Notes: generated by a model from the letters alone, not told the origin. A stretch of DNA of 64,000 bases from Limnephilus marmoratus (GCA_917880885.1 OU862910.1:55853285-55917284), one strand, 5' to 3'. Positions 1 through 10,849 are shown, counted from the first letter of the stretch. Numbers and translations are program-made.

Positions 1-276
1 GGATATGGTTTTATTGTTTAATGTGGCAAATTCAGTTTCTTTTATAATAATAGAAAAAAATTAAGAAAAAAAAAGATTATAAAAGTTTTTTTTTATATTG
101 AAGAATACATTTTCTACAAGATTTAAAATGTGCTATTTTTGTTTTGCCGCCAAGACGACACGTTTGTTTTTACTTATTGTCATCAAATTTAATTTGCAGA
201 ACACCCTTTTAATTTTAATTTCTTTTATATATTCAACCATACTATTATTCAATTTATAAAAAAAGTTTATTTAAAA
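1..276. other. AT-rich non-coding DNA
   Basis: I see no long reading frame, repeat boundary or RNA gene here. The stretch is poly-A/T-rich and ends at the inverted repeat of the next element. Confidence 0.6.
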
Positions 277-444
277 GTTCTGCTATGTAATTATTAGTAC
301 CTACGAGTGAAAGGTGTTTCGCCTTCTGAAGGCATTATAAACTACAGTTTGATAATGCCTTCAGAAGGCGAAACAGCTGTCACGTGTAATCGTAATTACA
401 TAATTATAATCTTAAATCGTAATTACGTAATTACATAGCAGAAC
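277..444. mobile_element. Small foldback MITE, 168 bp
   Basis: The ends are a 17-bp perfect inverted repeat: GTTCTGCTATGTAATTA at 277-293 and its complement at 428-444. Inside is a second hairpin near 317-375, with arms starting GTTTCGCCTTCTGAAGGC and a short loop. There is no coding capacity. It is a non-autonomous element of unknown superfamily. I could not see a clear target-site duplication. Confidence 0.7.
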
Positions 445-1341
445 ATGTTTATAAACGTTTGTTTTTATTGGTGAATTCGACGGCGTTGGCGCAACGCCGG
501 GCGACATTGATGACAGCCGTCTTACCAGACGTTGGCGTTTTTTGCCATAATGATGTTGTAGCCGTTTTTTTTTAAATCAATTATTATGAATGAAAACATA
601 AAAATTATCCATTTTCAGTACAATGATCAGAATCAGAAAACTAAACTTTAAATCTTCTACCAATTACCGAACTGCCAAAGCGCTGATAATACTTAACACC
701 TAACACTCCTGAAACTAAATTAAAATCATCCTAAATATTACTGATTAAAGTGATCAGATGGTGATCAGTGTGATCACCTATCTATTATAGGCGTCTACTG
801 GTTTAGAGAAGTTTTCGCCCAAAATTTTATTCGCACCATCACAGACGGACGGCTCTGCCGCAAGCAAAGATGGGGTTCATTTTGAAAGATTGTAGATATA
901 TTAGTATTAGTGTTCCTAATACCGGAGAGAAACGGAAAAATACATAGTATATGCACAAATCACGGGACAGTATATTGTCGTTAGCTAGTTAGATTCCACC
1001 AGAAAATTCTTTTTACGTGCTCTTCTCGACACCTTTAATAAAGGTTCAGCGACTAAATTGGGGATCGCTGATTTAAGCAATATTGTGAAGAAATAAGCAA
1101 CTTCCAGAAGAATTTTTAGTGGCTAGTTCGCGATTGCAATATCCGGAGAGCCCAACTTTGCACGCCGCGCCATCCGCCGCAACTTCGGGCCGGGAACAGA
1201 ACATGTTTTATGTTTCCGGGCTATATCTGAATTGCATTTTAAATAGCTCCAAGGCATAGATATAATAATACCAGTTTCACTCTTGGTTTCTAATATGGTT
1301 TCCATTTTGGTTAGCTTTTGAAAACCTCCGTTTTTGACATC
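445..1341. other. Non-coding stretch, no feature recognised
   Basis: About 0.9 kb without a convincing gene. A short reading frame on the minus strand near 1123-1305 has no recognisable motif and is probably chance. The text around 480-560 is slightly GC-richer than its neighbours. Confidence 0.5.
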
Positions 1342-1496
1342 ATGTCCACTTGCACAGCCTGTCAGGAACTAGGAATTTCAGTTCAATTTGTAGAATTTGG
1401 CAATATTGGTAGATTCGTCGGGATACAAGCAAAGTGTTTTTTTTCTACAAATTGGACTCAAACTCCTAGTTCCTGACAGGCTGTGCAAGTGGACAT
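1342..1496. mobile_element. MITE with 33-bp perfect TIRs, 155 bp
   Basis: Positions 1342-1374 and 1464-1496 are perfect inverted copies of 33 bp starting ATGTCCACTTGCACAGCC. The match continues inward for about 24 bp with three mismatches, so the arms reach roughly 57 bp. The middle is about 40 bp of AT-rich DNA. Nothing is encoded. The perfect arms suggest a recent insertion or sequence homogenisation. Confidence 0.75.
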
Positions 1497-2467
1497 CAGT
1501 TGGTTGGTTGTTAAAAATAAGTGCCCTACTGGAGACCTGATGAGAGGTGATTTACTATAAGTTTCACATAATATTGTGATGAATTATTCATACAGAAGTG
1601 ATGATGAACACAATGATTTTATAATGAAAAGTTGAACACTATTATATTTATATACCTGTGAATAATTCCGTCAATCATCATATTATATTATTTCAATAAC
1701 ATGCACGTACTTGGACACAAATCTTAAATATACCTAGAACAAATTAAATTACAATAATAATAATAATTAATAATCATCCGAAGGGGTAAGCGTCATACAA
1801 AAATGTGTCGTTTGAAAAGAAACATTTCGGCACAAAACTAACAACCAAGACCCTTCTAGAAAATCGTGAAAAATGACACCACACCCAAATTATTGAACAA
1901 ACAAAGTTTGATAAAAAGATTTACTTTGGAGTAGTTTTAATTTATGCGTAGTGGACTTAAAACTTATGAACATAGTAAATAGTGTGACTCATTGGACACA
2001 ATTAATCCATTTGACGCCATTTTTGGTATCGATTTGTGATATGATATTCAATATGGTTCCTTTATCAATGTTGGGCGCGGCAATCAAAAGAGCCGTTTTG
2101 ATCTTCCAATTCTGATTACATAAAAATTAATAGTTTTTCAGTTTTCCCGAAATGTGAAACGCCAGAATTCTCACGTAGGTTCGGAACCTTGACACACTAT
2201 CGGGGTCGGGTGGACGAATAGGTGATAGGATTTCAACACTAATGATGATATGTTCATTTTTCTCGTTAAGATTTCTTCAGTTGTTACCAAACCAATGTAT
2301 CAATTATGTTCTGCGAATAGTTGGCTTTAAATACATTATATTCAGCGTTTGCCAGAATCTAACACCATAAATAAATCAAACCACTCACAACTTAACCTAA
2401 CCTATAAACACAGTTCCGACATGAATGTCTACATTTAGCGATGTCATCCAATTTTTGCCCAATGACT
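1497..2467. other. Non-coding stretch, no feature recognised
   Basis: AT-rich sequence with simple (AAT)n near 1750-1770 and a lone short CTAACCTAA motif near 2393. No gene is seen. Confidence 0.5.
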
Positions 2468-2738
2468 AATAAGGTGGGTCACGACTGTGGGAAAAAAATC
2501 TTGTTTTGATTTGTCTAATAGTGATAAAAGGGTGTTAAATGAAGATGTAAAATCACGTAAAACTTTTAATAATATTTGGATATCATCTTCTTCCTCCGGA
2601 TTGACTTTGAAATTTCACATTATAGAGAAAAAGCCACCCACGTTAAATTTAAAAAAAATGCTAGATAAACCATTAAAAATGAACTATTTTTCAATAAAAC
2701 ACGAAATAGAGGGAATATTTTGATTTATTTATTTAAAA
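2468..2738 (+). repeat. Repeat X, left half (split by insertion)
   Basis: This half matches 58024-58290 closely, including the shared phrase GATAAACCATTAAAAATGAA. The right half resumes at 4806-5165 after a 2.07-kb insertion. The uninterrupted copy at 58 kb shows how the two halves originally joined. A 78-residue frame inside it is not conserved in the other copy. Confidence 0.75.
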
Positions 2739-2775
2739 AATATATCTGGTTCCCGGCGTGTGTTGCTATGGTATT

Positions 2776-4308
2776 TTACGAGGGCTTGATGTTAATAAAG
2801 CTAGTGGGCCTGACGGAATACCTGCCCTGGTACTGCAAAGGTGCGCTGCAGAAATAGCTCCAATTTTGACGAAGCTTTTTAAAATGTCCCTGAAGACTGG
2901 CTCTGTGCCCTCTGGTTGGAAAAAAGCGGTTATCCATCCTATTCCAAAGAAGGGTGACCGCTCCAACCCGGCCAACTACCGCCCCATAGCGATCACATCA
3001 GTTCTGTCTAAGGTGATGGAACGTGTGATCAACGACAAACTGCTCACATACCTCGAGAAGAACAAAATTATTAATGACCGTCAATACGGATTCCGGCGGA
3101 ACCGCTCGTGCGGTGATCTTCTCGCGTATGTGACGCATGTTTGGGGGCGATGCCTGGAACGTTTCGGTGAGACCCAAACGGTTGCACTGGACATCTCCAA
3201 GGCCTTTGACCGGGTTTGGCACCGAGGACTTGTCAACAAACTGCATTCTTACGGACTTCCCGCATCCTTGTGTACGTGGATTGCCGACTTCTTGAGGGAG
3301 AGGTCGATTCAGACGGTAGTCGATGGTTTCACCTCTTCCTCACACTCGATAAATGCTGGCGTCCCGCAGGGTTCGGTTCAGTCTCCGATTTTGTTTTTGT
3401 TGCACATCAACGACCTTTTGTCATGTGCACCAATTCATTGTTACGCGGATGACAGTACAGTTCATGATAGCTTTTTGTTTAACAAGCCCCCAAAGGGCTC
3501 ACAAACTCCAACAGCTCGTAAGGCTTTGAAGCAAAGAATGGACGGTTACCTCGAGAGTGTTTTCTCTTGGGGTAAAAATGATCTCGTTGAATTTAATGTT
3601 TCAAAGACCCAATCTTGTCTGATTACGTCTAAAAGGGATCGAAATGAAAATCTAGTCTCTTTCAACGGAAGCAATCCTCCGAACAGGCCCTCCATTGATA
3701 TGCTTGGTGTAACCCTAAGTGACCAGCTCAGGTATGGGGGCTCCATCGAAGCCAGAGTAAAGTTAGCCTCCCAAAAACTGGGCGTACTGTACAGGGCCCG
3801 CAGATACTTTAATAGTACACAACTGCTAACCCTGTACAAATCGCAAGTGCGCCCCACGGTTGAATTTGGCAGCCACCTCTGGTCTGGAGCTCCAAAATAC
3901 CTGAAAAATACCCTCGACTCTGTGCAGAAACGGGCGGTCCGTTTGATAGATTCTCCCATCTTAACAGACGGATTGCAATCTTTAGAGCACAGGCGTCGGG
4001 TGGGAATGCTATCCTTGTTCTACCGGTATTACAATGGAAGATGCTCCGAGGAACTAGCATCATTGATCCCTTCGGCACCGGTGCATAGTCGGGAAACACG
4101 CCAAACGCGTGCCTAACATTTGTACACAGTTGACATATGTCACATGAGAACGGGTCGTTTCTTCGACTCGTTCTTGTGTTCAACAGCTCGGCTGTGGAAT
4201 GATTTGCCGGCCTCTGTGTTTCCTCCTTCCTACAACATGGGTCTCTTCAAGACCAATGTTCATTCCTTCCTCTCCTCAAAAAGACCCTCCACACAGCATC
4301 CCAGATGA
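2776..4308 (+). pseudogene. LINE reverse transcriptase, one nonsense codon
   Basis: RNA-directed DNA polymerase of the LINE, which copies the element RNA at a nicked target. Visible motifs: SGPDGIP near the start, KKGDRSNPANYRPI, motif A ALDISKAFDRVWH, motif B GVPQGSVQSP, and catalytic motif C CYADDSTVHD with YADD at 3442-3453. The C-terminal RLWNDLPASVFPP region follows. The frame is open from within the flanking Helitron to a TAA at 4114-4116, then continues in the same frame to 4308. A CAA-to-TAA change is the likely cause, because copy B has CAA there. There is no N-terminal endonuclease. Clade (CR1 or Jockey) is inferred from memory of related proteins. Confidence 0.85.
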
Positions 4309-4376
4309 CATAGACCCTGAGGGAAATTAGTTTCCTCAGGGCCTCCTGTGTGGAGTTAATGTAAAAAAAAAAAAAA
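2776..4376 (+). mobile_element. 5'-truncated non-LTR retrotransposon (LINE copy A)
   Basis: A 1.6-kb copy holding the reverse transcriptase domain, the C-terminal region, a short 3' UTR and a poly-A tract at 4362-4376. The endonuclease domain and the first part of the RT are missing. The 3' UTR folds into a two-tier hairpin: outer CCACACAG with CTGTGTGG, inner CCCTGAGG with CCTCAGGG. Copies B (53925-54640) and C (59040-59530) belong to the same family. The protein resembles Jockey/CR1-group elements. Confidence 0.85.
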
Positions 4377-4805
4377 ATGTTTCTCGCTGCGTGTCCTTTC
4401 CCATTCGTTCCGTTCCCCTTCCGCCTCCCCTTCCTCTCCCGCGTCCCCTTCTCCTATCACGTTCCTACTCCGATTTCAACACCTTCCCTTTCCCCACTCC
4501 ACTTCCCCCCTTCCCCCGTCCCGCGAACCCCACTCCTGAGTTCCCCTCCCCCCTCCCAGGTTCCCCTCCTCCCTCCCGGGTTCCCCTCTCCCTCCCCCAT
4601 TCCATATATTCATCCCCGGTACATTCAGTTTTCGAACAGCTCGCGTGCCACCTATTGATTTTTTATACACATTTCATAATGCCATATTCGTATATGTTAT
4701 TCTGATGTATGAGTTATATTATTGTAAAGTTTCATTAAAATCCATTCGGTAGTTTTTGCGTGAAAGAGTAACAAACATACATCTATACAAACTTTCGCCT
4801 TTATA

Positions 4806-5165
4806 ATATTAATAAGATAATTCAAATTATCTCAACGCAGTGTATTCAAATACCAGTAAAATTCTTCTTACTCTCAAATTTCGGTATTATTTTGCGAAAC
4901 TCAATCTTGGTACTTTTTGTAAATGATTTCGTAAAAATATACTACATTTGCTATTAAAGATTACAAAAATTATGATTTAATGGATTCATAGCTAATCAAA
5001 ATATGATTTAAATAACCCCTTAAAATTAAAATTTTGAAAACTTTGAAGTGAATCCAGAGGAAGAAGATCGTATCAGAAATTTAAAAAATTTAAAAACGTC
5101 GTTTTGAACCCATTTGGCACCCTATTATCGCTCTTAGAATTTAAAAATAACATTTTTTTAAATGA
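4806..5165 (+). repeat. Repeat X, right half
   Basis: Continues the repeat that stops at 2738. It matches 58300-58660, for example GCAGTGTATTCAAATACC and TTGAACCCATTTGGCACCC. The remaining 220 bp up to 5385 show no gene, only similarity to a sequence near 39290-39380 (TTTGCATTATTTACCAA). Confidence 0.75.
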
Positions 5166-5385
5166 CCTTATGACTAATGAGCCCATCAAAATAACTTCCA
5201 AATAATATAAACTTCGGTGCAAAATCCCCCGACAGTTGGCCCGACATTATAATTAATATAAAATATTTTTTTTGCATTATTTACCAATTTCATATCTAAA
5301 ATCGGCTTCAAAAATAGCTATAAAAAGTTGCTATGGATGTCACACGAATTTACGAGAACGAGCATACCCTGCTATTTATTTTTTA

Positions 5386-5974
5386 CTAGCTGGTACCCGG
5401 CATGCGTTGCTATGCCATTTATTAAATAAATTGTTTCTCATTCGTCCCGTACCACTTCCGCCCCCCCCCCCCCCATTCCTCTCCCTCGTCCCCTTCCCCT
5501 CTCGCGTTTCCACTCCGCCTCCTCCACCTTCCCCGTCCTCACTCCACTCCCCCCCTTCCTCCGTCCCGCAAACCCTCCTCCCGAGTTCCCCTCCCCCCTC
5601 CCAGGTTCCCTTCCTCCCTCCCTGGTTCACCTCCCCCCCTCTTGCGTTCCATAAATTAATTCCCGGTACATTTAGTTTTCAAACAGCTTGCGTACCACCT
5701 ATTGTATTTTTTTATACAAATTTCATAATGCCAAAGCAAACGTACACAACAAAAAAAAGAATTATCCAACTTGGTGCAGTCGTTCGGAAGTTATGCGCAT
5801 ACATACATTTCGCCGATTCATTTTTATACAAATTTCATAATGTCAGAGCTCACCAGTAGTTTTATACAAACCTTGTCCTGACAATAACAAACACAACAAA
5901 AAAAGAATTATCCAATGTGGTGCAGTCGTTACGCGGGAACATACATTTCGGCGATTCATTTTCATTAATATAGA
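5386..5974 (-). mobile_element. Family-1 Helitron, 589 bp
   Basis: Read on the minus strand it starts TCTATATTAATG at 5974 and ends CTAG at 5386. About 11 nt before the end is a stem-loop GGCAT-loop-ATGCC, the layout expected of a Helitron terminus. The body is a long purine/pyrimidine-biased tract (C-rich on plus). The 5' module, with CATTTCGGCGATTCATTTT and the TTATCCAA motif, is present twice (5700-5830 and 5830-5974), so this copy has an internal duplication. It is non-autonomous, with no Rep/helicase. Confidence 0.75.
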
Positions 5975-5999
5975 AGATAGATACGAGTAGATTACACAT

Positions 6000-6690
6000 T
6001 TGCCAAACAACTCGGCCTTGGCACACACTCTTTGCCTCATTCACATTGATACATCGTCTTATACATGCTCTTGTATTATTCTGACTCTTGACATGGCCCG
6101 CCTCAAGTATTTGATTCACTTGAACGTGTCATGTCTTCATCGGACGTCCGCGACTTCTTCTATTATTCACATTTGCGTCATATTTTCTACTTTTTTTTAT
6201 TTTTTATTAATTTATTTGTTCATTCGCTCTACATGCCCAAACCATCTGAGGGTCCCTTTCTTAATCTTACTCGTTACGCTTACATCAGCCTTGCATTCTT
6301 TGCAAGGCTGATCTCCATATTTCTCATGATCTCCATATTTCTCATACGATCATACATGGTTTTACCACACGTGCGCCTCAGGGATCTCATTTCGACAGCA
6401 TTCAGTCCACTTTCGTTCTTCCTCTGCAAGTTCCTTGCCTCACTGCCATACATCAGGGTAGGTACCACCACTCCAGTGAACTGCTAGCTTCGCTTTTTTT
6501 GACAGTTTTTTATTAGCGCCAACGGCATTCAGTCTTCCATTATTGGAGTTACTTGCATTTACCCTTCTTTCAATATCTCTATCAGAATTCCCATTTCTCG
6601 TAACCATACTATCCATATACACAAACTCATCCAACTGCTCCAAGTATTCATCAACCACAACAATATTGCACACTGTTTTCGTACCATCTC
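6000..6690 (-). pseudogene. LINE C-terminal remnant (family 2)
   Basis: The minus strand reads LEQLDEFVYMDSMVT, DRDIERRVNAS, LTYPDVWQ/PTLMYGSEA, NAVEMRSLRRTCGK and then the thumb/tail part with LRWFGHVERM-like text and VNEAKSVCQ. These are the hallmark words of a common insect LINE reverse transcriptase C-terminus. Several frame changes and a poly-T insertion near 6185-6225 break it. A small tandem duplication (TGATCTCCATATTTCTCA) lies at 6308-6345. Relatives are at 29960-30150 and 47285-48157. The clade is not resolved. Confidence 0.75.
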
Positions 6691-7318
6691 TTTAAAACAC
6701 CATGACTTTAGACTTACTCATTAAATTGATTGAATCGAAAGATTACACCGATAATTTAAATCAACAAAATATATGATTACACTTAAGGAGCATTAGGCTG
6801 ATGACAGATTTCAGAAGATTAAGTGATTTGATTAAAAAGGGAGTGGTTGATTATTCAAAATTTTCCATTGACGCGTTTGAAAATTGTAGATGTCAATAGA
6901 AGGTCCTCTGAAGAACTGACGTCATTGAACCTAACTAATTGAGCAAACCTGCCCGTCGTGTATGTCAAGGATGCTTGGCAAATGCGTGCCCAGAATCCGC
7001 ACACTGGAAATGATGGCATGACGAGTCGAAGGGTTTTTGTGACTTCTTCATATTTATTCTCCCTTTACGAATGTTCAGATGCCATGAGCCATATTTGGGG
7101 TGATTGGTTGGTATACTTGATGCGAAACAAAAATAATTAATCACATAATTGTAATACATGTTTCGTACCTACCAGCAAAAATGTTCATATGAACAGTGAC
7201 AATCCCAATTAATTTATTCTGAAAATCGGCGTTTTGTCCACACAAAGGTATTCCCCAATTCCTCTCTCGATTTTGACACTAGTGCAAATATCATCATCTA
7301 TCTATCTATCTTCTATCT
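6691..7318. other. Non-coding stretch, no feature recognised
   Basis: No gene or repeat boundary was identified. Short (ATCT)n runs at about 7290-7318 abut the next Helitron. Confidence 0.45.
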
Positions 7319-7731
7319 TCTATATAAATAAAAATGAATCGCCGAAATGTATGTACGCGCATAACTTCCGAACGACCGCACCAAATCGGATAATTATTTT
7401 TTTTTGTGTGTTCGTTATTGTCAGAACAACGTTTGTATAAAACTACTGGTGAGCTCTGGCGTTATTAATTTTTTATAAAAAAATTGCAGTAGGTGGCACG
7501 CAAGCTGTTTGAAAACTGAATGTACCGGGACTGAATGTATGGAATGCGGGAGAGGGGAGGGGAACTTGGGTAGGGGGTTCGCGGGAGGGGGAAGGAGGAA
7601 AACCTTAGTGGGAAGTGGTCACGGGAGAGGACGGGGAGGCGGAAGGGGAACGGGACGAACGGGAAAGGACACGCAACGAGAAACTATTTCTTTATTAAAT
7701 GGCATAGCAACGCATGCCGGGAACCAGCTAG
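7319..7731 (+). mobile_element. Family-1 Helitron, 413 bp, complete ends
   Basis: It starts TCTATATAAATAAAAATG and ends CCAGCTAG followed by T. The hairpin GGCAT-AGCAACGC-ATGCC lies just before the end. The middle is G-rich (the complement of the C-rich copies elsewhere). This is the clearest full-length copy in the window and defines the family. The 3' neighbour begins immediately at 7732. It is non-autonomous. Confidence 0.8.
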
Positions 7732-8464
7732 TTACATAGTATAAAATGAAGTCGCTCAAAATGTATGTGCGCATCGATCTTTTAAACTACGCAACGGATT
7801 TTCATGCGATTTTCACCAATAGATAGTGTCCAGAGTTTGCGAGGCAATGAGAACCCAGGCTGTCTCTCAGTGGGGTCTTGCACGAGATCGGCGTTTTTGA
7901 CGTTAGCTGATTGCCACTCAAGCTTCCACCTATCTTCTGGGGTGAGAGGTGTTCGAAGGAGTCTTTCTCCTTCCGTCCAGAAGGGTTTTCGAGACTTTAA
8001 GCGGCATGCCGGGTGAGAAACGACATCATCGTGCAAGGGTATATCAATTGTTCCCCGATATTTAATGTTTCCCCTTGGCCGGGAGACCTTTCGGTCTTCG
8101 GCCCCTTACGTGGCGGCATAATTATTCGTAGTCGGAGGCCCTCTTAATATTTGGTTGCCGCCTCACTCACAGCACTCACTACCTTACACGCGCGGTAACA
8201 ATATTCGAGCCGGTAACATCGCGAATAGCGCGGCGGACACTACCTTTGCGTGCGGCGGTTGGCACACTAGATAGTGTGATTTCTATGTATAATACATGCT
8301 TATTATATTAGAGAAAAGCCGAGAAATTCAAATATTCAATTCAGGCAGCGGGCAGCGGGCAGCGGGCAGCGGGCAGCCGGCAAGCGGGTGGTGTGGATTT
8401 TATAAAGGTTGGGTAATGGTGTTGTGTTTCGTTAGCCACAGCAACGTGTGGCCGGGTCCGCTAG
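7732..8464 (+). mobile_element. Family-2 Helitron, 733 bp, with captured filler
   Basis: The 5' part (TATAAAATGAAGTCGCTC, then ACTACGCAACGGATTTTCAT) and the 3' part match the minus-strand copy at 46649-47163. The 3' end is the hairpin CCACA-GCAACG-TGTGG, then CCGGGTCCGCTAG and T. A heptamer minisatellite (GGGCAGC)n lies at about 8345-8385. The central 7830-8270 block is GC-rich and absent from the other copy, so it is probably captured DNA. Confidence 0.75.
7815..8036 (-). pseudogene. Captured retroelement fragment inside Helitron
   Basis: The minus-strand frame reads LLRTPLTPEDRWKLEWQS, then DLVQDPTERQPGFSLPRKL. The phrase PTERQPGF-LPR-WTL is characteristic of the C-terminal region of a LINE-encoded polyprotein common in insects. 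Only about 70 residues remain. It sits wholly inside the Helitron filler and is missing from the sister Helitron, which fits capture rather than later insertion. Family recognition is from memory. Confidence 0.5.
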
Positions 8465-9232
8465 TATTTCAATATAATGTAGATACCGATCATTGGCATG
8501 TCAGTACGTTTTGGTTTTTTTCTTCTTATAGGAGTTAGGAACCACCGAAAATCATTAGAATTGCCTTCTTTGAACGCCATCAACAAACGTTCATTGTGCA
8601 AACTAGACAATATATATAAAATAAAGTTAAAGTACATATATATAAAGAATATTTTCTTATGATACAGTTGATTATTGAAAAAATCTTAAAAATTGGTTCA
8701 GTTTTGGAGGAGTAAAATGGGGAATACGAAACCTCGATTTGGACGATTTTATTTAGGTATTGTCAATCTGAGGTGCAGCAGTTCCTTTCACTTAGTATTC
8801 AGAGGGTATTCACAGCGACAGTGACAGTAACATTTGGTAAAATACGTATTATTCAAATTTATCAGCGATCGTGTTTCCTCTTTATATAAGTTTGAGACGT
8901 AGGTACCTTCCAGCAAAAGGTTCGTACGACCGTAGTGTCAATTCTCACTATTTTGGGATAAATTCGCCTGAAAACGCAGGATTTAACATGGTATTCGATA
9001 GATATTTATTTATTTGTAACATTAATGCCTTTCGACTTTAACTTTTTTTAATTTTTTCAATTTTCTTTATTCGTTGCTTTGATGGTTACATAATTTGTGG
9101 ATTTTTCGACCACATGCCCGTATTATGGTGGTCGAATAATAAGCCATAAATTTTAATAAGAGAAATGAGAATTGCATTAGTAATAAAGAGCTCTTATGAG
9201 CATGTAAAACATCAAATGATAGAAAATTAAAC
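8465..9232. other. Non-coding stretch, no feature recognised
   Basis: AT-rich DNA after the Helitron end, with a TATATATAAA-type run near 8610-8645. No gene is supported. Confidence 0.5.
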
Positions 9233-9455
9233 TTAAGCCGCCACTACCCGATTTTCTACCGATTTCTTATATATCCCGCTTAAACATTTGAAGTTTTTAA
9301 GCTCTTAAAAAAATATTTTTGAAGATAATATCTATACATTCCCCACGCCGAAACGCAAATTATTTTAAATTCCCTCGATAGAAAAAAATCGCAAAGTATG
9401 CTTCGAAAATTATTATTTTCACGTCCGTTTCAGTTATTTTACAAGTTATAGGGAA
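9233..9455 (+). repeat. Repeat R copy 1, left half
   Basis: It shares GCCGAAACGCAAATTAT and CCCTCGATAGAAAAAAAT with the copies at 23.3 and 31.3 kb. It stops after ACAAGTTAT and resumes at 15264-15490 (TACATGAAAAAATTCAC). The 5.8 kb between is a stack of insertions. Confidence 0.75.
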
Positions 9456-9857
9456 CAGCACAAATTTCTAAGATTTATTAACTTTAAGCTGAATATTCCA
9501 ATTAAAAATATTAACTATGTCCTTTTGATGAAACAATTCAACTTAATTACGCTGTCAGATAGGCGGATCATCTCTGACCTTGTGCTATTAAATAAAATCA
9601 TCAATAATTGCATTAACAATCCTGAAATTCTCGCCAAAATAAAATTTTACGTACCGACCAGAAACACGAGGCCTAGTGCTATCTTCTTCTGTAACAATTT
9701 TAAAACAAATTATGAGGTTCATACACCTATAAATAGACTACATCATTTTGGCAAAAAAATTGGGAATATTCTAGACATGTTTGCAGATTCCGTATTTGTT
9801 ATAAAACGAAGTCTTTATAATTACTGTAAGGAAATGTATAATTTTAATTTTAATTAA
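9456..9857 (+). pseudogene. LINE C-terminal fragment (family 3)
   Basis: The reading frame from about 9525 gives LITLSDRRIISDLVLLNKII, NNPEILAKIKFYVP and TNYEVHTPINRLHHFGK, ending at 9857. This is the C-terminal tail typical of a non-LTR reverse transcriptase. The part just upstream (words like YKLNIPIKN) is in another frame, so it is frameshifted. A fragment of the same family, one step further upstream in the protein, is at 31690-31890 on the minus strand. The 3' UTR and tail continue to about 9920. Confidence 0.65.
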
Positions 9858-9923
9858 TTTTATTTTTTACTATTAATTTAATCATTACATATTGTGTACT
9901 ACGTACTTGCCTAACTATTATTA

Positions 9924-10010
9924 TAGTCCAGTCAGCCTGTGTCGTAGAACACCAGTTGAAGGAACTAAATAGTATAAAGCTAATTTTTTCCCCATCGACT
10001 ACTACCATTT
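9924..10010 (+). mobile_element. Solo tip of the Academ-like transposon
   Basis: It begins TAGTCCAGTCAGCCTGTGT, exactly like the tip of the element at 10082. It then differs by a short replacement (CGTAGAACACC...) and rejoins at AACTAAATAGTATAAAGC up to ACTACCATTT. It is an 87-bp remnant of another copy or of a rearrangement. Confidence 0.6.
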
Positions 10011-10011
10011 T

Positions 10012-10081
10012 GTGAATTTTTTCATGTATAGGTATTTATTTATTTATTTACGCCCTAGTGGGCTTTTACAAAGATAGGTAA
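10012..10081 (+). repeat. Mirrored flank of the Academ-like element
   Basis: This 70 bp is the inverse complement of 15213-15282. It includes GTGAATTTTTTCATGTATA, which belongs to repeat R, and GCCCTAGTGGGCTTTTACA, which resembles a LINE 3' tail. The inverted symmetry therefore extends beyond the transposon tips. Confidence 0.7.
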
Positions 10082-10515
10082 TAGTCCAGTCAGCCTGTGT
10101 TTTTAGATGGAACTAAATAGTATAAAGCTAATTTTTTCCTCATCGACTACTACCATTTAGACAAGGGTTGAGCAAAAATTCCCCGCCCCTACCCCCCTTG
10201 CTTCCCCCCCTGTGCCCCCCCAAACATGAAAAGTGTAAGGGTTTCGTAAATCGCTTCTATATCGATTACTAAACAACATATCGGATTGCAATTTTTTTTA
10301 TTCTCTTTGCTGTAACATTGTCTACAATTAATGTCCAGTTAACATTCGTCGCAACTTTTACCGTTTGTTTGTAATTCGTATGATAAGGTAAAAATTTGTA
10401 TATTTTTTGGCAAGTAATTTTATTTTTTTTCAAATAACTTTTTACGCCGACATTTTATGAAAAAATATTTCCCACAAAAGTTGTAGCCCCTATTATTACC
10501 TTTAAAATGATATAT
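10082..10515 (+). repeat. Left TIR of the Academ-like element
   Basis: About 434 bp, inverse complement of 14781-15212 with scattered differences. It carries a C-rich run at 10175-10225 (G-rich in the other arm) and CCCACAAAAGTTGTAGCCCC near its inner end. Such long arms could pair into a large hairpin. Confidence 0.85.
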
Positions 10516-10849
10516 TTTAATGTGTACTTTATGGCTAGTAAATGCCAGATATCAACCGTCAATGCTTGGTGCGCACCATCCCTGCGTCGCTCCGTGACAC
10601 TCTGATGTCGGAACTTGTTCCCTCACATCCCGACTTATCCTAGCCTGTCCTGTGCCCTTTGTAGTATACTAAAGCTATGTGGAAATCGTGAACGTGAAAT
10701 AATAGTTATTCACTTTGCTGCTAGGCCCTGCGGTCGGCTTTTAGTTCGGTTTCGCCCGGTTTGAGTGTTTGTGACCATTTTGTAAATCCAACAGGAACTT
10801 GCTCCTAAAATAGCCAGTTCCTCGGAAGTTAGCTGGCCAGCCGTGTATT

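Larger units (their letters stand above)
2742..4805 (-). mobile_element. Family-1 Helitron, split by a LINE
   Basis: On the minus strand the 3' end lies at about 2742-2775: a degenerate version of the family-1 end, with GGTTCCCGGC and TTGCTATGG. The C-rich body resumes at 4377 and runs to about 4700, then into the 5' part around 4735-4805 (ACTCTTTCACGCAAAAAC when read in reverse complement). Between them a 5'-truncated LINE (2776-4376) is inserted. The terminal CTAG is mutated in this copy. It encodes nothing; the proline-rich frames in the C-rich tract are compositional artefacts. Confidence 0.65.

Noticed and set aside
4377..4705. Pro/Ser-rich frames here and at 5272-5859, 37548-37880, 45777-46031, 61635-62985
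   Set aside because: They are translations of the C-rich (or G-rich on the other strand) body of Helitrons, open in several frames at once because of composition. Frames differ between copies.
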